A DNA stretch of 41,660 nt from Cytophagales bacterium (GCA_013298075.1 JAAFJG010000042.1:1-41660), one strand, 5' to 3'. Positions 8,862 to 17,727 are shown, counted from the first letter of the stretch. Numbers and translations are program-made. The notes: generated by a model not told the origin, from the sequence alone.

Positions 8862-9374
8862 ATGGAAACAGAAACTATCATCAATAAAGTAGCTGCGAGT
8901 TCTTTGATAACGATTGATTTGGAAGAATTATATCCCAAAGGAGAGCGAATTGTGTATGATTTGAAAGATAATCTTTGGCATGGAATGATTTTGAAAGAGA
9001 AAGATTTTAGAGAATTTCTAAAAAATCACGATTGGCAAATCTATCAAGATAAATTTGTCGCGATTACGTGTAGCGTGGACGCAATCATTCCTACGTGGGC
9101 GTATATGTTGTTGTCTTTGCATCTCAATTTATATGCTAAAAAAATTGTTTTTGGAAATATCGAATATTTAGAAAGTAGGTTGTTTGATGAGGTTTTAAAT
9201 CAGTTGGATATTGAACAATATACAGATAAAAAAGTGATTATCAAAGGTTGTAGTAAGGTTTTTGTGCCTATCAATGCCTATTTAAAAATCACTAATCTTT
9301 TACAATCCAAAGTACAAAGTTTGATGTTTGGTGAGGCTTGTAGTAGTGTTCCTTTGTATAAGAAGAAAAAATAA
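8862..9374 (+). CDS. DUF2480 family protein
   Basis: 170 residues. A Bacteroidota-specific cytosolic protein of unknown biochemical role. Family hallmarks are visible throughout: IINKVAASSLITIDLEELYP at the start, GMILKEKDFREFLKNHDW, VAITCSVDAIIPTWAYMLL, VIIKGCSKVFVPINAYLKIT, and the terminal SLMFGEACSSVPLYKKKK. It is full length, begins 16 bases after the parC stop without its own promoter, and is followed by a strong terminator. It is therefore probably the second gene of a parC operon. Confidence 0.9.
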   Translation: METETIINKVAASSLITIDLEELYPKGERIVYDLKDNLWHGMILKEKDFREFLKNHDWQIYQDKFVAITCSVDAIIPTWAYMLLSLHLNLYAKKIVFGNIEYLESRLFDEVLNQLDIEQYTDKKVIIKGCSKVFVPINAYLKITNLLQSKVQSLMFGEACSSVPLYKKKK

Positions 9375-9418
9375 AAAAAATGCTTGCCAAAAAAAAATAA
9401 TTTTAGCAAGCATTTTTT
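9375..9418. terminator. Bidirectional terminator between DUF2480 and the TPR lipoprotein gene
   Basis: Left arm AAAAAATGCTTGC (9375-9387) pairs perfectly with GCAAGCATTTTTT (9406-9418). A-run and T-run flank the GC core, so it can serve both converging genes. Confidence 0.85.
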
Positions 9419-9425
9419 CAATGTT

Positions 9426-10445
9426 TTATTTCCCAATCAAAATATCATCTTTATATTGTTTTTGGGCTTGTTGAATGATAGCAATAGATTTATTTTCTTC
9501 ATCTTTTGATTTTTTTTGTTGATAACTTTCCAAAAAATAAGGATAAAAACCTATAATTTGTTTATCTAATTCGTATGCTTTCCAAAAATAAGCATAAGAT
9601 TCTTCAAAATTTTTATTTTTTAGGTGATAAATACCTAAATTTTTGAAAGCAAAAGCATTATTTTTATAATTTTTGATAACGTGGTCAATATTTTTTTTTG
9701 CGTTTTCTAAATTATTTTCTATCAAATCAATATACGCCTCCACATTATACGCATAAGATTCATTTTTATTGATATTTTTGGCTTCTTTGCATAATTTTTC
9801 TGCTTCTTTATAATTTTTATCTTTGAAATAAGCATATAAAGCCATATTTGCCAACGCCAAATCAGAATTATTTTTGATTGCTTTTTCCAAATCTTGTTTT
9901 GCTTTTTCAAAATTCCCAACCAATAAATGCAAATAACCACGACTATCGTATGCCTGAATAAAAGTAGGTTTCAATCGTATTACTTTATCCAAATCAGTAA
10001 TTCCTTTTGTATAATTTCCTAATTTGAGATTGTTTTTGGCACGCGAGAAAAATATTTTACTCGAATCTTTATTTTTTTCTGCTAATTTATCCAATAAACT
10101 CAAAGCCGCCGTATAATTTTTTTGAGCAAAATATACATTAGATAAATTAAAAATAGCATCAGTATAATCTGCGTTGAGTTTGATTGCTTCTTTATAATTT
10201 TTGATAGCATTTTCAAATTCATCAAAATTAAAATGAATTGTACCCCGATTATTCCACGCTTCTGCTAAAGTTTTATCTTTGATGATTGCTTGGTCATAAT
10301 ATTTTAAGGCATATTCATTTTGTTCTTTTTTAAATTCTGCATTGCCCAATTGCAACAATTTAACTGCTTGTTCTCTGTTGGGAGTTTGGCAAGAACTCAA
10401 AAAATAAATAGAAAATATCAAAAATAGAAAATATTTTTTTTGCAT
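9426..10445 (-). CDS. TPR-repeat lipoprotein
   Basis: 339 residues from the ATG at 10445; a GTG at 10541 would add an unlikely N-terminus before the signal peptide. A lipoprotein signal (FLFLIFSIYFLSSC) places the lipidated Cys at residue 19. After it come about eight tetratricopeptide repeats, for example LAEAWNNRGTIHFNFDEFEN, YTDAIFNLSNVYFAQKNY, and FIQAYDSRGYLHLLVGNFEK. TPR arrays bind partner proteins, so a periplasmic or surface scaffold role is likely, but no partner is encoded nearby and no specific function can be assigned. It stands alone and converges on DUF2480. Confidence 0.88.
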   Translation of the reverse strand: MQKKYFLFLIFSIYFLSSCQTPNREQAVKLLQLGNAEFKKEQNEYALKYYDQAIIKDKTLAEAWNNRGTIHFNFDEFENAIKNYKEAIKLNADYTDAIFNLSNVYFAQKNYTAALSLLDKLAEKNKDSSKIFFSRAKNNLKLGNYTKGITDLDKVIRLKPTFIQAYDSRGYLHLLVGNFEKAKQDLEKAIKNNSDLALANMALYAYFKDKNYKEAEKLCKEAKNINKNESYAYNVEAYIDLIENNLENAKKNIDHVIKNYKNNAFAFKNLGIYHLKNKNFEESYAYFWKAYELDKQIIGFYPYFLESYQQKKSKDEENKSIAIIQQAQKQYKDDILIGK

Positions 10446-10565
10446 TTTGTTATGATAAAAGTTTAAAAGTTTCTTAGTTCTAAAACATTTTTTTGATACA
10501 ATATGTTTTAAATATGATAAATTGAGGATTTTTTGGCACACAGATAAATATAATTTGTATTATTC

Positions 10566-10573
10566 TACCTTTG
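10566..10573 (+). promoter_or_regulatory. -7 promoter box for the DUF5522 gene
   Basis: TACCTTTG, matching TAnnTTTG, 52 bases before the ATG at 10626. No -33 box at proper spacing. Confidence 0.5.
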
Positions 10574-10625
10574 GTTTATTCAATTTGCTTACTTTATTAT
10601 CTCATTCAAAATCAATAAAATTAAA

Positions 10626-10787
10626 ATGAAAGACACAAACAAAACAATCTTAGTAGAAAATATAGATTTTTATTATGAAAACGGATTTATGGTTTTTACT
10701 CAAAAATATCACATCAAAAGAGGATATTGTTGTAAAAATGGTTGCAGACATTGTCCTTATGGATATATCAAAATCAATAAAAAATAA
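10626..10787 (+). CDS. DUF5522 family small protein
   Basis: A 53-residue protein. The core reads DFYYENGFMVFTQKYHIKRG, then YCCKNGCRHCPYGY. This matches the small DUF5522 proteins of Bacteroidota, defined by the HxxRGYCCxxxCRHCPYGY pattern. Four Cys and a His in this compact stretch suggest metal binding, probably zinc or iron, but that is inference. It has its own promoter box and a terminator immediately after its stop, so it forms a single-gene unit in the gap between two minus-strand genes. Confidence 0.85.
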   Translation: MKDTNKTILVENIDFYYENGFMVFTQKYHIKRGYCCKNGCRHCPYGYIKINKK

Positions 10788-10788
10788 A

Positions 10789-10824
10789 AAAACCCAAGAT
10801 TTCCAGTATGGTCTTTTGGGTTTT
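10789..10824. terminator. Terminator of the DUF5522 gene
   Basis: AAAACCCAA (10789-10797) pairs with TTGGGTTTT (10816-10824). It starts directly after the DUF5522 stop and could also end the convergent lipoprotein transcript. Confidence 0.75.
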
Positions 10825-10864
10825 AATATATTTTAATAAATAAAAATGCGCTAAATGAATTTCA

Positions 10865-11314
10865 TTATTGTATTAATGCGAATGTATATTGACTAGTTTT
10901 ACCACTAATACCAACAGTGGCATTGAAGCCTAATGAAACACCATTAGCTCCTGCAACTACATTACTGAAACTTGCAGGCCAAGCGTTAGGTTGTCCTGTA
11001 AAAGTAATTGTATTAGCTGCAGCTGTATAATTAGCTGTTGCGTTTGTAAGAGTTCCTCCAGTTGTTGAAGCACAACCACAATTAAAAGTTACCCCTGTAC
11101 CTGCTGCATCAAATTTAATGGTAAAGCCATTAAATTTTGATGTACTTACATCGGTTGCACCTTCTTTCACACTACCCAATTTATAAGTTTTTCCTTTGAT
11201 AAGGTCACCCAAAGTAGGGTCAGGTGTTGGTTGTGTCTTAGGTTTTTTACAGCTCGTAAAAGATAAAGCTACCACAGCCAAAATTAGAAATAACGAAGTT
11301 TTTATATTTTTCAT
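10865..11314 (-). CDS. Small lipoprotein, lipocalin-like, function unknown
   Basis: 149 residues. A lipoprotein signal peptide ends at Cys22 (ALSFTSC), followed by a Lys/Pro/Thr-rich linker (KKPKTQPTPDPT). The mature part is rich in Thr, Asn, Gly and Ala with alternating beta pattern (TYKLGSVKEG, FTIKFDAAGTGVTF, NTITFTGQPNAWP). It includes one CGC motif at 79-81. The overall shape resembles small secreted beta-barrel lipoproteins of Bacteroidota, but I do not recognise a named family. A good promoter sits just upstream. Confidence 0.8.
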   Translation of the reverse strand: MKNIKTSLFLILAVVALSFTSCKKPKTQPTPDPTLGDLIKGKTYKLGSVKEGATDVSTSKFNGFTIKFDAAGTGVTFNCGCASTTGGTLTNATANYTAAANTITFTGQPNAWPASFSNVVAGANGVSLGFNATVGISGKTSQYTFALIQ

Positions 11315-11344
11315 AAGAATAATAATAAAGATTTAAAAGTTTTA

Positions 11345-11375
11345 CAAAAGTACAATATAATTTTTAAAAAGCAAA
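11345..11375 (-). promoter_or_regulatory. Promoter of the 10865-11314 lipoprotein gene
   Basis: On the minus strand: TTTG (11375-11372), 19 bases, TACTTTTG (11352-11345). This exactly fits the TTTG-N19-TAnnTTTG consensus, about 30 bases before the ATG. Confidence 0.7.
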
Positions 11376-11467
11376 ATAAATTCGTGTTTTTTTTGTTAAA
11401 TTGTTTGATATTTTTTTATACAAATAATTTGTTATTTTTTTTTATATGTTGTTGGTTTTATTTTTAA

Positions 11468-12529
11468 TTAATCTTTTTTTCCTAAAAATATCATTACAGG
11501 AAAATGATCACTATATCCGCCTGTATATCTATTTCCTACATAAGTTCGGAAAGGATAACCTTTGAATTGTCCTTGCGTTTGTCCCAACCATTTCGGACTG
11601 AATGCTCTCGCAGATTTATCTACATAACTATATCTTCCTTTTTTTTGTTCTAATAAAGCAGGAGTAACAATGATTTGGTCAAAAATACTCCATCTGTCTT
11701 GATACGCCAAAGTTCCGATGCCTTGATTGTGTAATTCGTACATAGGATTAAATAAATTATCCTTGTCTTTTTCGTCTTTTATGTTTATACGTTCTTTGGC
11801 TTTAAGGTAAGTGTTAATGCTAACATTATTTGGAGCATCGTTAAAATCTCCCATAATCATTATCTTTGCATTCGGTGTTTTGGTACGAATCGAGTCCACA
11901 ATACTTCTTGTAAGTTTGGCGGCGGCTATTCTTCTTGGCTTACTTCTTTCCTCTCCACCACTTCTTGAGGGCCAGTGATTGACAATAAAAGAAAGTGTAT
12001 CTTGCTCAAAAACTCCTGTTGCTACTAATTGATTTCTTGTAATTAAATCAGGAATTTCGGGTACATTTAATATATGCGAATTTTGTGCTATCAACTTAAA
12101 ATATTGTCCTCTATATAATAAAGCAACATCTACTCCTCTGCGGTCAGGCGAATCGAAATGCACAATTCTATATAATTTGCCTTTCAATGCCTCTGTGCGT
12201 GTGAGGTCTTCTAATACTTTTCTATTTTCTACTTCACAAAGTCCGATAACTAATGGAGCATCTACGCCGTATTCTTTGCCCATTTCTCTGATGACTTTCG
12301 AGATATTTTCTAATTTCTGCTTATATCTTTCACCATTCCAATTTTTTTGTGCTTGTGGCGTATATTCTGCGTCATCTATTTTCGTATCACGAATAGTGTC
12401 GTATAAATTTTCAACGTTATAAAAAGCGATTCCTGTAATTTGAAAAGTTTCTTTTTTGTCTTTGTCTTGTGCAGATAAAGTATTATAAACTAAAACCAAT
12501 AAAAGCAATAAAAAGCAAGTATTTTTCAT
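11468..12529 (-). CDS. Secreted endonuclease/exonuclease/phosphatase-family protein
   Basis: 353 residues. A signal peptide (CFLLLLLVLVYNTLSA-Q) sends it across the inner membrane. The fold's active-site blocks are all present: FYNVENLYD (37-44), CEVEN with catalytic-type Glu (98-102), NHWPSRSGG (His185), GDFND (227-231), and SDHFPV near the C-terminus (His342). This metal-dependent hydrolase superfamily covers nucleases and phosphodiesterases. Being exported, it may act on extracellular DNA or phosphoesters, but the substrate cannot be told from sequence. It has its own promoter and stands as a single gene. Confidence 0.9.
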   Translation of the reverse strand: MKNTCFLLLLLVLVYNTLSAQDKDKKETFQITGIAFYNVENLYDTIRDTKIDDAEYTPQAQKNWNGERYKQKLENISKVIREMGKEYGVDAPLVIGLCEVENRKVLEDLTRTEALKGKLYRIVHFDSPDRRGVDVALLYRGQYFKLIAQNSHILNVPEIPDLITRNQLVATGVFEQDTLSFIVNHWPSRSGGEERSKPRRIAAAKLTRSIVDSIRTKTPNAKIMIMGDFNDAPNNVSINTYLKAKERINIKDEKDKDNLFNPMYELHNQGIGTLAYQDRWSIFDQIIVTPALLEQKKGRYSYVDKSARAFSPKWLGQTQGQFKGYPFRTYVGNRYTGGYSDHFPVMIFLGKKD

Positions 12530-12554
12530 TTAGAATGAATGATGTTTTTTTGTG

Positions 12555-12587
12555 CAAATATAAATAGAATATTTTAAGAAATACAAA
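12555..12587 (-). promoter_or_regulatory. Promoter of the secreted EEP-family gene
   Basis: On the minus strand: TTTG (12587-12584), 21 bases, TATATTTG (12562-12555). About 26 bases before the ATG at 12529. Confidence 0.65.
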
Positions 12588-12623
12588 AAATAGTTAAAAA
12601 AAATTTAAAAAATCGTAAAAAAT

Positions 12624-13340
12624 TTATTCATTTATCCATTTATAGACAAAATTAGCATACAAACCTGCGGTTTCTGTTCTTAATCTCGATTCTCCTAAAC
12701 TAACCATTTCAAATTTTTTATTTTTTGCTACTATAATTTCATCTTTCGAAAAATCACCTTCTGCACCTATTAGCATCAAAATATTTTTTTTAGGTTCGAT
12801 AATAGATTTCAAAGATTGCGTTTCTTTGTCTATATGAGCCAAAAAATATTGTGTATTTTTGGCATTTACATTATTATTCTCAAAACTATTTTTTTCAATA
12901 AATTTTTTAAATAAAATCATATCTTCGATAATAGGAATATATTTTTGTTTAGATTGTTTGGTGGCTGCAATCACAATTTTTTGTAATCTTTCGAGATTGA
13001 TTTGTTTTCTTTCAGAATGTTCGGTGATTAAAAAACTAATTTTATCAATGCCTAATTCTACACATTTTTCGAGCATAAATTCTATTCTATCGATGCTTTT
13101 GGTGGGAGAAATAGCCAAATGAAAACTATGTTCTTTTTTTGGAAAAAATTCAACATTTTGTATAAAAAATGCACAATTTCTTTTCATTATTTTTGTGATT
13201 TTTGCGGTATATACATTTCCTTTTCCGTCCATAATCTCACACACATCACCCACATTCATTCGCAACACACGCATAATGTGATGACTTTCTTCTTCATTCA
13301 ATAACACATTTTCAGCACAAAAATCAGGAGAATAAAACAT
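12624..13340 (-). CDS. rsmE: 16S rRNA (uracil1498-N3)-methyltransferase
   Basis: 238 residues, usual length. RsmE methylates N3 of U1498 in 16S rRNA using S-adenosylmethionine. The N-terminal PUA-like part shows ESHHIMRVLRMNVGD, which is characteristic of RsmE. The C-terminal SPOUT knot carries the SAM-binding IGAEGDF (about 191-197) and LGESRLRTETAG (215-224). LEKCVELGIDKISFLITEHS lies between. It is monocistronic; no TAnnTTTG box was found before it. Confidence 0.95.
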   Translation of the reverse strand: MFYSPDFCAENVLLNEEESHHIMRVLRMNVGDVCEIMDGKGNVYTAKITKIMKRNCAFFIQNVEFFPKKEHSFHLAISPTKSIDRIEFMLEKCVELGIDKISFLITEHSERKQINLERLQKIVIAATKQSKQKYIPIIEDMILFKKFIEKNSFENNNVNAKNTQYFLAHIDKETQSLKSIIEPKKNILMLIGAEGDFSKDEIIVAKNKKFEMVSLGESRLRTETAGLYANFVYKWINE

Positions 13341-13428
13341 ATTTTTTTTTAATTTTGATAAATGATAAGATAAAAAAACAAATAAGAACTAAGTAGAAAA
13401 TTTATACCCAATAAAAATCTCGTTTACG

Positions 13429-13470
13429 CACATCTAAAACGTAGGCGTTAACGCCTACGTTTTAGATGTG
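13429..13470. repeat. Perfect 42-bp palindrome, copy 1
   Basis: Two 21-base arms meet with no spacer at the central GTTAAC (13447-13452). The core is AAAACGTAGGCG followed by its exact complement. A second copy with the same core lies at 26024-26059. This one falls between the 3' end of the DUF5916 gene and the start of rsmE, where a terminator or REP-type element would sit. Confidence 0.85.
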
Positions 13471-13532
13471 TATATTTTTCAAAGCAGAAAAACGAATTTC
13501 TTAATACTTGGATAACTTATTTTTTATCCACT

Positions 13533-15761
13533 CTAAATATTAAACCAATAAGTCATTTTCAAAACCAATGCTCTATTTTTGACTTTAAAAGTTTCTGAAA
13601 AATAATTATCAGTATAAACAATAAATAAATCTGACACAGGTTTGAAACGCCATTGCAAACGAGCATTAAAATTAATATTATCAATTTGATTATTATATTG
13701 TGCCAACATACTGACAAATAAACTTCGAGTAAAAGTAAAATCTATTCGAGGACTTATCAACAATAAATCAGCACTATTATAACCATCAGGCAGCTGAATT
13801 TGATTATAATTAAAATTCAATCCAAAAACCATTATAGGTTGAACGCGATAATTTACGCCTACATTATAACCAAATCTTTTTCCATTGAAATATTCTGCGG
13901 CATCAATACCAATCGAATAACTCAATAATTTTCGAATATTAGAATTAAAAGCCACAGAATAACTCGTATTATTATAATCTGTGCCTGCTAAAAGTCTTTT
14001 TCCACCTGTATTGGTAGGGTCAAAACTTGAGAATAAATGAGTGAATTGATTGCCAACCCAAACGCCAAAAAAAGCAGAATTTTTAAAATTTGTTCTATAA
14101 CTTCCTTCAAAATATCGGTCTGTTAATTTTCCTTCAGTATTCCAAAATGTATTATTATAAATGGTAAAAGAATGAAAATTTACGGTGCTATTTTTATTTT
14201 TTGGATATAATTTATATCGAATCGAAGGCTCAAATCTCCAATGATTTTTACGTGGCACAAAGCCAATATCGTTGATATTATAGTTTTCACCTACGTATTC
14301 GTGATTCCAATTTATTTCCCAATTAATGCTATTATATTGAACCCAAGAAGCGTGTGCGTATTGATTGGGTAAATTTTGTGGTTTTAATAATTGATGATAA
14401 AATATTTTTCCTTGCCATTTATTATTCGCAGACGCTAAATTATAATCTATGCCAACAATTCGAGTAAAATCAGGAATAGTCATCGAAAAATTATGATTAG
14501 AATCAGAAGTAGTTTGACGATTGACAAAAATTCCACCTAAAACAGACCTCGAAAAAACTTGTCTTTGAAATGTACCTACGGTAAAATTTTGTCCTTGAAT
14601 ACCTGCTTCGGGTTTGGTATCGGTTTGCATATTCAGCAATCCAACTCTCCAATCTTTATTTACTTTTCCGCTCAGTCTTGCTCCATAAATAATCGGATTT
14701 TGAACGATTTGGCGTGTAGATGTGTCTAATCCGATACCAATTCTTCGAGAGAAAAAAGGTCTGATTCGACTAAAACCAAAATTAGCAAACATATCTTGAT
14801 TTTCCAAAAAAAACTGCCTTCTTTCTGGAAAAAATATTTCAAATCTATCCAAATTTGTAACTTGTCTATCTACTTCGACTTGTGAAAAATCGGGATTAAA
14901 AGTTAAATCTAAGTTCAAAGAAGAAGTTACGGCTACTTTTATATCTGCTCCAAATGCAAAATTTGATTTTTGGTCTGTTCCTGTGCTGTTATATTTTAAC
15001 GTTTCTCCGCCTGCCAAATAAGGAATGACGACAATATTTGCTCCTGATTTTTTGAGTGGTAATTCAAAATTTGCTTCTCCCGTAAATGCCAAAGAAGTAA
15101 CTCCAAAATTTCGTGGCACAGGCACCCACGTAGATTGTTCGTTTATTTTTCTATCAATTCGAGCAAAATTCATTTTCCATTGTTGCCCACCGCCTTTGAA
15201 TCGCAATGTTTTGAACGGAATTGCCATTTCAATAATATACGCTTCTTTATTTTTTGTCGTTCTACTATACCATTTATTGTCCCAATCAGCAGCAATTCCA
15301 AAATTTCCGCCATTGATAATTAAACCTTCTCTTTGTACGCCTTCGGAAGAAACGCCAAAAGCAAAGCCGTTGGTTTGGTCTCCAAAAGTATCGATATAGA
15401 CCATAAAACAATCATTGACACTTGGGTCAAAATCACGTCTTAATGTCTGTGCAACGTTTTTCATTTCGGGTTTTGTATCATAACAAACGGCAGCAATATA
15501 CACAAAATTTTGGTCATAACTCATCATAACTTCTGTTTTTGCTTCTGCAAACGAAGTATCATAGGGAAAATTTTGATAAAATTTTGAGATTTTTTCGGTA
15601 TTTTTCCAAATTTCATCATCTAACACTCCATCAACTTTAATCGCTTTGTCAGATTTTGACACTGAAAATTGATAGTTTTTTAGACTTTTTTGGGCAAATA
15701 ACGAAAAATGAAAACAATAAATATATATAAAAAATAATAGATAAGTAAAAAGTGGTTTCAT
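13533..15761 (-). CDS. DUF5916 outer-membrane protein with CBM9-like N-terminal domain
   Basis: 742 residues. After a signal peptide (ending SLFAQ), residues about 35-230 form a family 9 carbohydrate-binding-like domain: IKVDGVLDDEIW, YDQNFVYIAAVCYD, FMVYIDTFGDQTNGFAFGVS. The DUF5916 region follows, marked by NLDLTFNPDFSQVEVDRQVT and FFPERRQFFLENQDMF. From there to the terminal WFNI the sequence is beta-strand rich with aromatic ends, as expected for an outer-membrane barrel. These proteins are common in Bacteroidota. Substrate and role are unsettled, and no transport or hydrolase gene sits beside it to help. Confidence 0.9.
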   Translation of the reverse strand: MKPLFTYLLFFIYIYCFHFSLFAQKSLKNYQFSVSKSDKAIKVDGVLDDEIWKNTEKISKFYQNFPYDTSFAEAKTEVMMSYDQNFVYIAAVCYDTKPEMKNVAQTLRRDFDPSVNDCFMVYIDTFGDQTNGFAFGVSSEGVQREGLIINGGNFGIAADWDNKWYSRTTKNKEAYIIEMAIPFKTLRFKGGGQQWKMNFARIDRKINEQSTWVPVPRNFGVTSLAFTGEANFELPLKKSGANIVVIPYLAGGETLKYNSTGTDQKSNFAFGADIKVAVTSSLNLDLTFNPDFSQVEVDRQVTNLDRFEIFFPERRQFFLENQDMFANFGFSRIRPFFSRRIGIGLDTSTRQIVQNPIIYGARLSGKVNKDWRVGLLNMQTDTKPEAGIQGQNFTVGTFQRQVFSRSVLGGIFVNRQTTSDSNHNFSMTIPDFTRIVGIDYNLASANNKWQGKIFYHQLLKPQNLPNQYAHASWVQYNSINWEINWNHEYVGENYNINDIGFVPRKNHWRFEPSIRYKLYPKNKNSTVNFHSFTIYNNTFWNTEGKLTDRYFEGSYRTNFKNSAFFGVWVGNQFTHLFSSFDPTNTGGKRLLAGTDYNNTSYSVAFNSNIRKLLSYSIGIDAAEYFNGKRFGYNVGVNYRVQPIMVFGLNFNYNQIQLPDGYNSADLLLISPRIDFTFTRSLFVSMLAQYNNQIDNINFNARLQWRFKPVSDLFIVYTDNYFSETFKVKNRALVLKMTYWFNI

Positions 15762-15810
15762 AACAGAAATTAGAAGGAATTGAAAATTGATATTTTCTTT
15801 TTTTGATAAT

Positions 15811-15940
15811 AGTGTTTTTTAAATGAAAGAGATTTTAGCACACAGATAACATGGATTTAGCGGATTAATTCGGATTTTTTTCTTTTTTCTTGAATTTTTA
15901 ATGATTTTTGTCAATTTTTGGCTACCATTTAAAAAACTCT
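15811..15940. repeat. MITE-like element, copy 2
   Basis: A 130-bp unit with terminal inverted repeats of 15 bases and one mismatch: AGTGTTTTTTAAATG on the left, and AGAGTTTTTTAAATG read inward from the right. Inside is AGCACACAGATAACATGGAT followed by TTAGCGGATTAATTCGGATT, shared with 4504-4611. No coding capacity. Flanks do not show an obvious target duplication. Confidence 0.65.
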
Positions 15941-16052
15941 AATGATTTAGGAGAAATAAATTCTATTATTTTAGAGGTAGAAAGTAATATTTTTATATAA
16001 CATTTAAGCATACAAGTTTGTTACTATTTAACGTTTTTTTAACTACTTTTAA

Positions 16053-16060
16053 TATTTTTG
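16053..16060 (+). promoter_or_regulatory. -7 promoter box upstream of porG-lptB
   Basis: TATTTTTG matches TAnnTTTG. It is 39 bases before a possible ATG at 16099 and 162 bases before the preferred ATG at 16222. No -33 box at standard spacing, so confidence is limited. Apart from the MITE-like element, the 15762-16221 gap holds nothing else recognisable. Confidence 0.4.
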
Positions 16061-16221
16061 CATAATTTATTGCTGAAAAAATACTTTTCATCTCAAAAAT
16101 GCGTTATGAAAAAAATAAAACATTTTTAATATTATTACGTTTACAAAATATATACTTTTTGATTATAAAATTACTTTTTTCTTTCTCTCTTTTTATATAT
16201 TTTAAAATTTATTTTATAAAA

Positions 16222-16953
16222 ATGTTCAAAATATTTTTCAAAATTAGTGTTATTATTTTCTTTAGTTTTGTGTTTAATATATCCTTTATATTTGCTCAAA
16301 CACACGAAATTGGCTTACAAGGAGGGGCTATGAATTATAAAGGTGAATTAGCCGAAATTATCAATTATAAAGATACGCAACAAGGTTGGGGATTTTTTTA
16401 TAGGGCAAATATTTCTAAGGCAATCAGTTTGAGAATGAATGGAATTTTTGGTTCGATAGCAGGAAATGATAATAACTCAACCGATAATTTTGCTCTGCAA
16501 CGTAATCATAAATTTAAAACAAATTTGTGGGAATTGTCTGCCGTAGCAGAATATAATTTTTTAAATTTTAGGAATGAAGGTCGTAAAAAAATAGAAAGAA
16601 AACAAAATTTTACGCCTTATTTGACCGCAGGAATTGGTTATATGCAATTTGCACCAATGTTTAATACTGCTCCTTCTTATGCCACTTATTCTTTGGTAAT
16701 TCCTTTGGGCGTAGGTATGAAATGGGCAATTACTAAGCAATTAAATCTCGGATTTGAGTTTGTGGCACGCAATACTTACACGACTTATTTAGATGATTTG
16801 GGCGTGATGACCAATAAAAATCAAACTCAAAATAACAATCCTAAATATTATACAGGCAATCCAAATTCGAATGATAAATACTTTTTTACGTCTTTTACTT
16901 TGAGTTATTTGCTCAAAGATAAAGGAAAAGATTGTCCTGTAATAGTAGAATAA
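16222..16953 (+). CDS. porG: DUF6089 / PorG-type outer-membrane protein
   Basis: 243 residues from the ATG at 16222. That start gives a clean signal peptide (FKISVIIFFSFVFNISFIFAQ), while the longer ATG at 16099 would prepend a second hydrophobic stretch. The mature N-terminus HEIGLQGGAMNYKGELAEII fits the DUF6089 group (EIGxxxGxxxYxGDL). Several amphipathic strands of a small barrel follow, ending in FFTSFTLSYLLKDK. In gliding Bacteroidota PorG is an outer-membrane component of the type IX secretion system, which would suit the T9SS-dependent protein at 29-33 kb. Other DUF6089 proteins lack proven roles, so the symbol is tentative. lptB begins 12 bases downstream. Confidence 0.75.
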   Translation: MFKIFFKISVIIFFSFVFNISFIFAQTHEIGLQGGAMNYKGELAEIINYKDTQQGWGFFYRANISKAISLRMNGIFGSIAGNDNNSTDNFALQRNHKFKTNLWELSAVAEYNFLNFRNEGRKKIERKQNFTPYLTAGIGYMQFAPMFNTAPSYATYSLVIPLGVGMKWAITKQLNLGFEFVARNTYTTYLDDLGVMTNKNQTQNNNPKYYTGNPNSNDKYFFTSFTLSYLLKDKGKDCPVIVE

Positions 16954-16965
16954 ACGCAAAAAATT

Positions 16966-17727
16966 ATGATTTTAGAAGCAAAAAATTTAATCAAAAAATA
17001 CGGCAAAAGAACGGTTGTCAATGATGTTTCTGTGTATGTCGAACAGGGCGAAATTGTAGGTTTGTTAGGTCCGAATGGAGCAGGAAAAACGACTACTTTT
17101 TATATTTGTACAGGTTTGGTAAAGCCCAATAGTGGGCGTGTTTTTTTGGATAAAGAAGACATTACAGCCTTGCCTATGTATAAGCGGGCGCGCAAAGGTT
17201 TGGGTTATTTGGCACAAGAAGCATCTATTTTTAGAAAACTAAGCGTAGAAGATAACATCAAAGCAGTTTTGCAAATGACTTCGAAAACACATACAGAACA
17301 AAACGCAAAAGTAGAAGAATTATTAAACGAATTCAAATTGCACCACGTTAGAAAATCGATGGGCGGCGTGCTTTCGGGTGGAGAACGTAGGCGTACAGAA
17401 ATAGCACGTGCTTTGGCGGTCAATCCAAGTTTTGTGTTGTTAGATGAACCTTTTGCAGGCGTTGATCCGTTGGCAGTGGAAGATATTCAACGCATTATTT
17501 ATTATTTAAAATACAAAAATTTAGGTATTTTGATTACAGACCACAATGCTGATGCGGTTTTATCTATCACAGACAGAGCGTATGTGATGAAAGAAGGAAC
17601 TCGTTTTGCGGAAGGAACAGCGGAAGAATTGGTCGAAAATCCTGCGGTAAGGTCTGGTTATTTGACTAATAATTATACGCATAATCGTAAATTTAGAACA
17701 GAAGAATTGGAGATGCAAGGGAAGTAA
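16966..17727 (+). CDS. lptB: LPS export ABC transporter ATP-binding protein
   Basis: 253 residues. LptB powers LptFG, which extracts lipopolysaccharide from the inner membrane. Motifs: Walker A GPNGAGKT (35-42), Q-loop region YLAQEASIFRKLSVEDN, signature LSGGERRR (136-143), Walker B FVLLDEPFAGVDP (156-168), and switch His193 in ITDHNAD. The Q-loop block and the C-terminal extension are typical of LptB rather than other ABC ATPases. No permease gene is adjacent. It is probably cotranscribed with porG (12-base gap), joining two outer-membrane assembly functions. Confidence 0.94.
   Translation: MILEAKNLIKKYGKRTVVNDVSVYVEQGEIVGLLGPNGAGKTTTFYICTGLVKPNSGRVFLDKEDITALPMYKRARKGLGYLAQEASIFRKLSVEDNIKAVLQMTSKTHTEQNAKVEELLNEFKLHHVRKSMGGVLSGGERRRTEIARALAVNPSFVLLDEPFAGVDPLAVEDIQRIIYYLKYKNLGILITDHNADAVLSITDRAYVMKEGTRFAEGTAEELVENPAVRSGYLTNNYTHNRKFRTEELEMQGK

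Noticed and set aside
15025-15399. Plus-strand open frame of 124 codons
   Set aside because: Lies wholly antisense to the DUF5916 gene and has no start context or family features.
16099-16221. Longer N-terminus for the PorG-type protein
   Set aside because: It would add 41 mostly hydrophobic residues before a complete signal peptide. The promoter box at 16053 allows it, so this remains a weak rejection.
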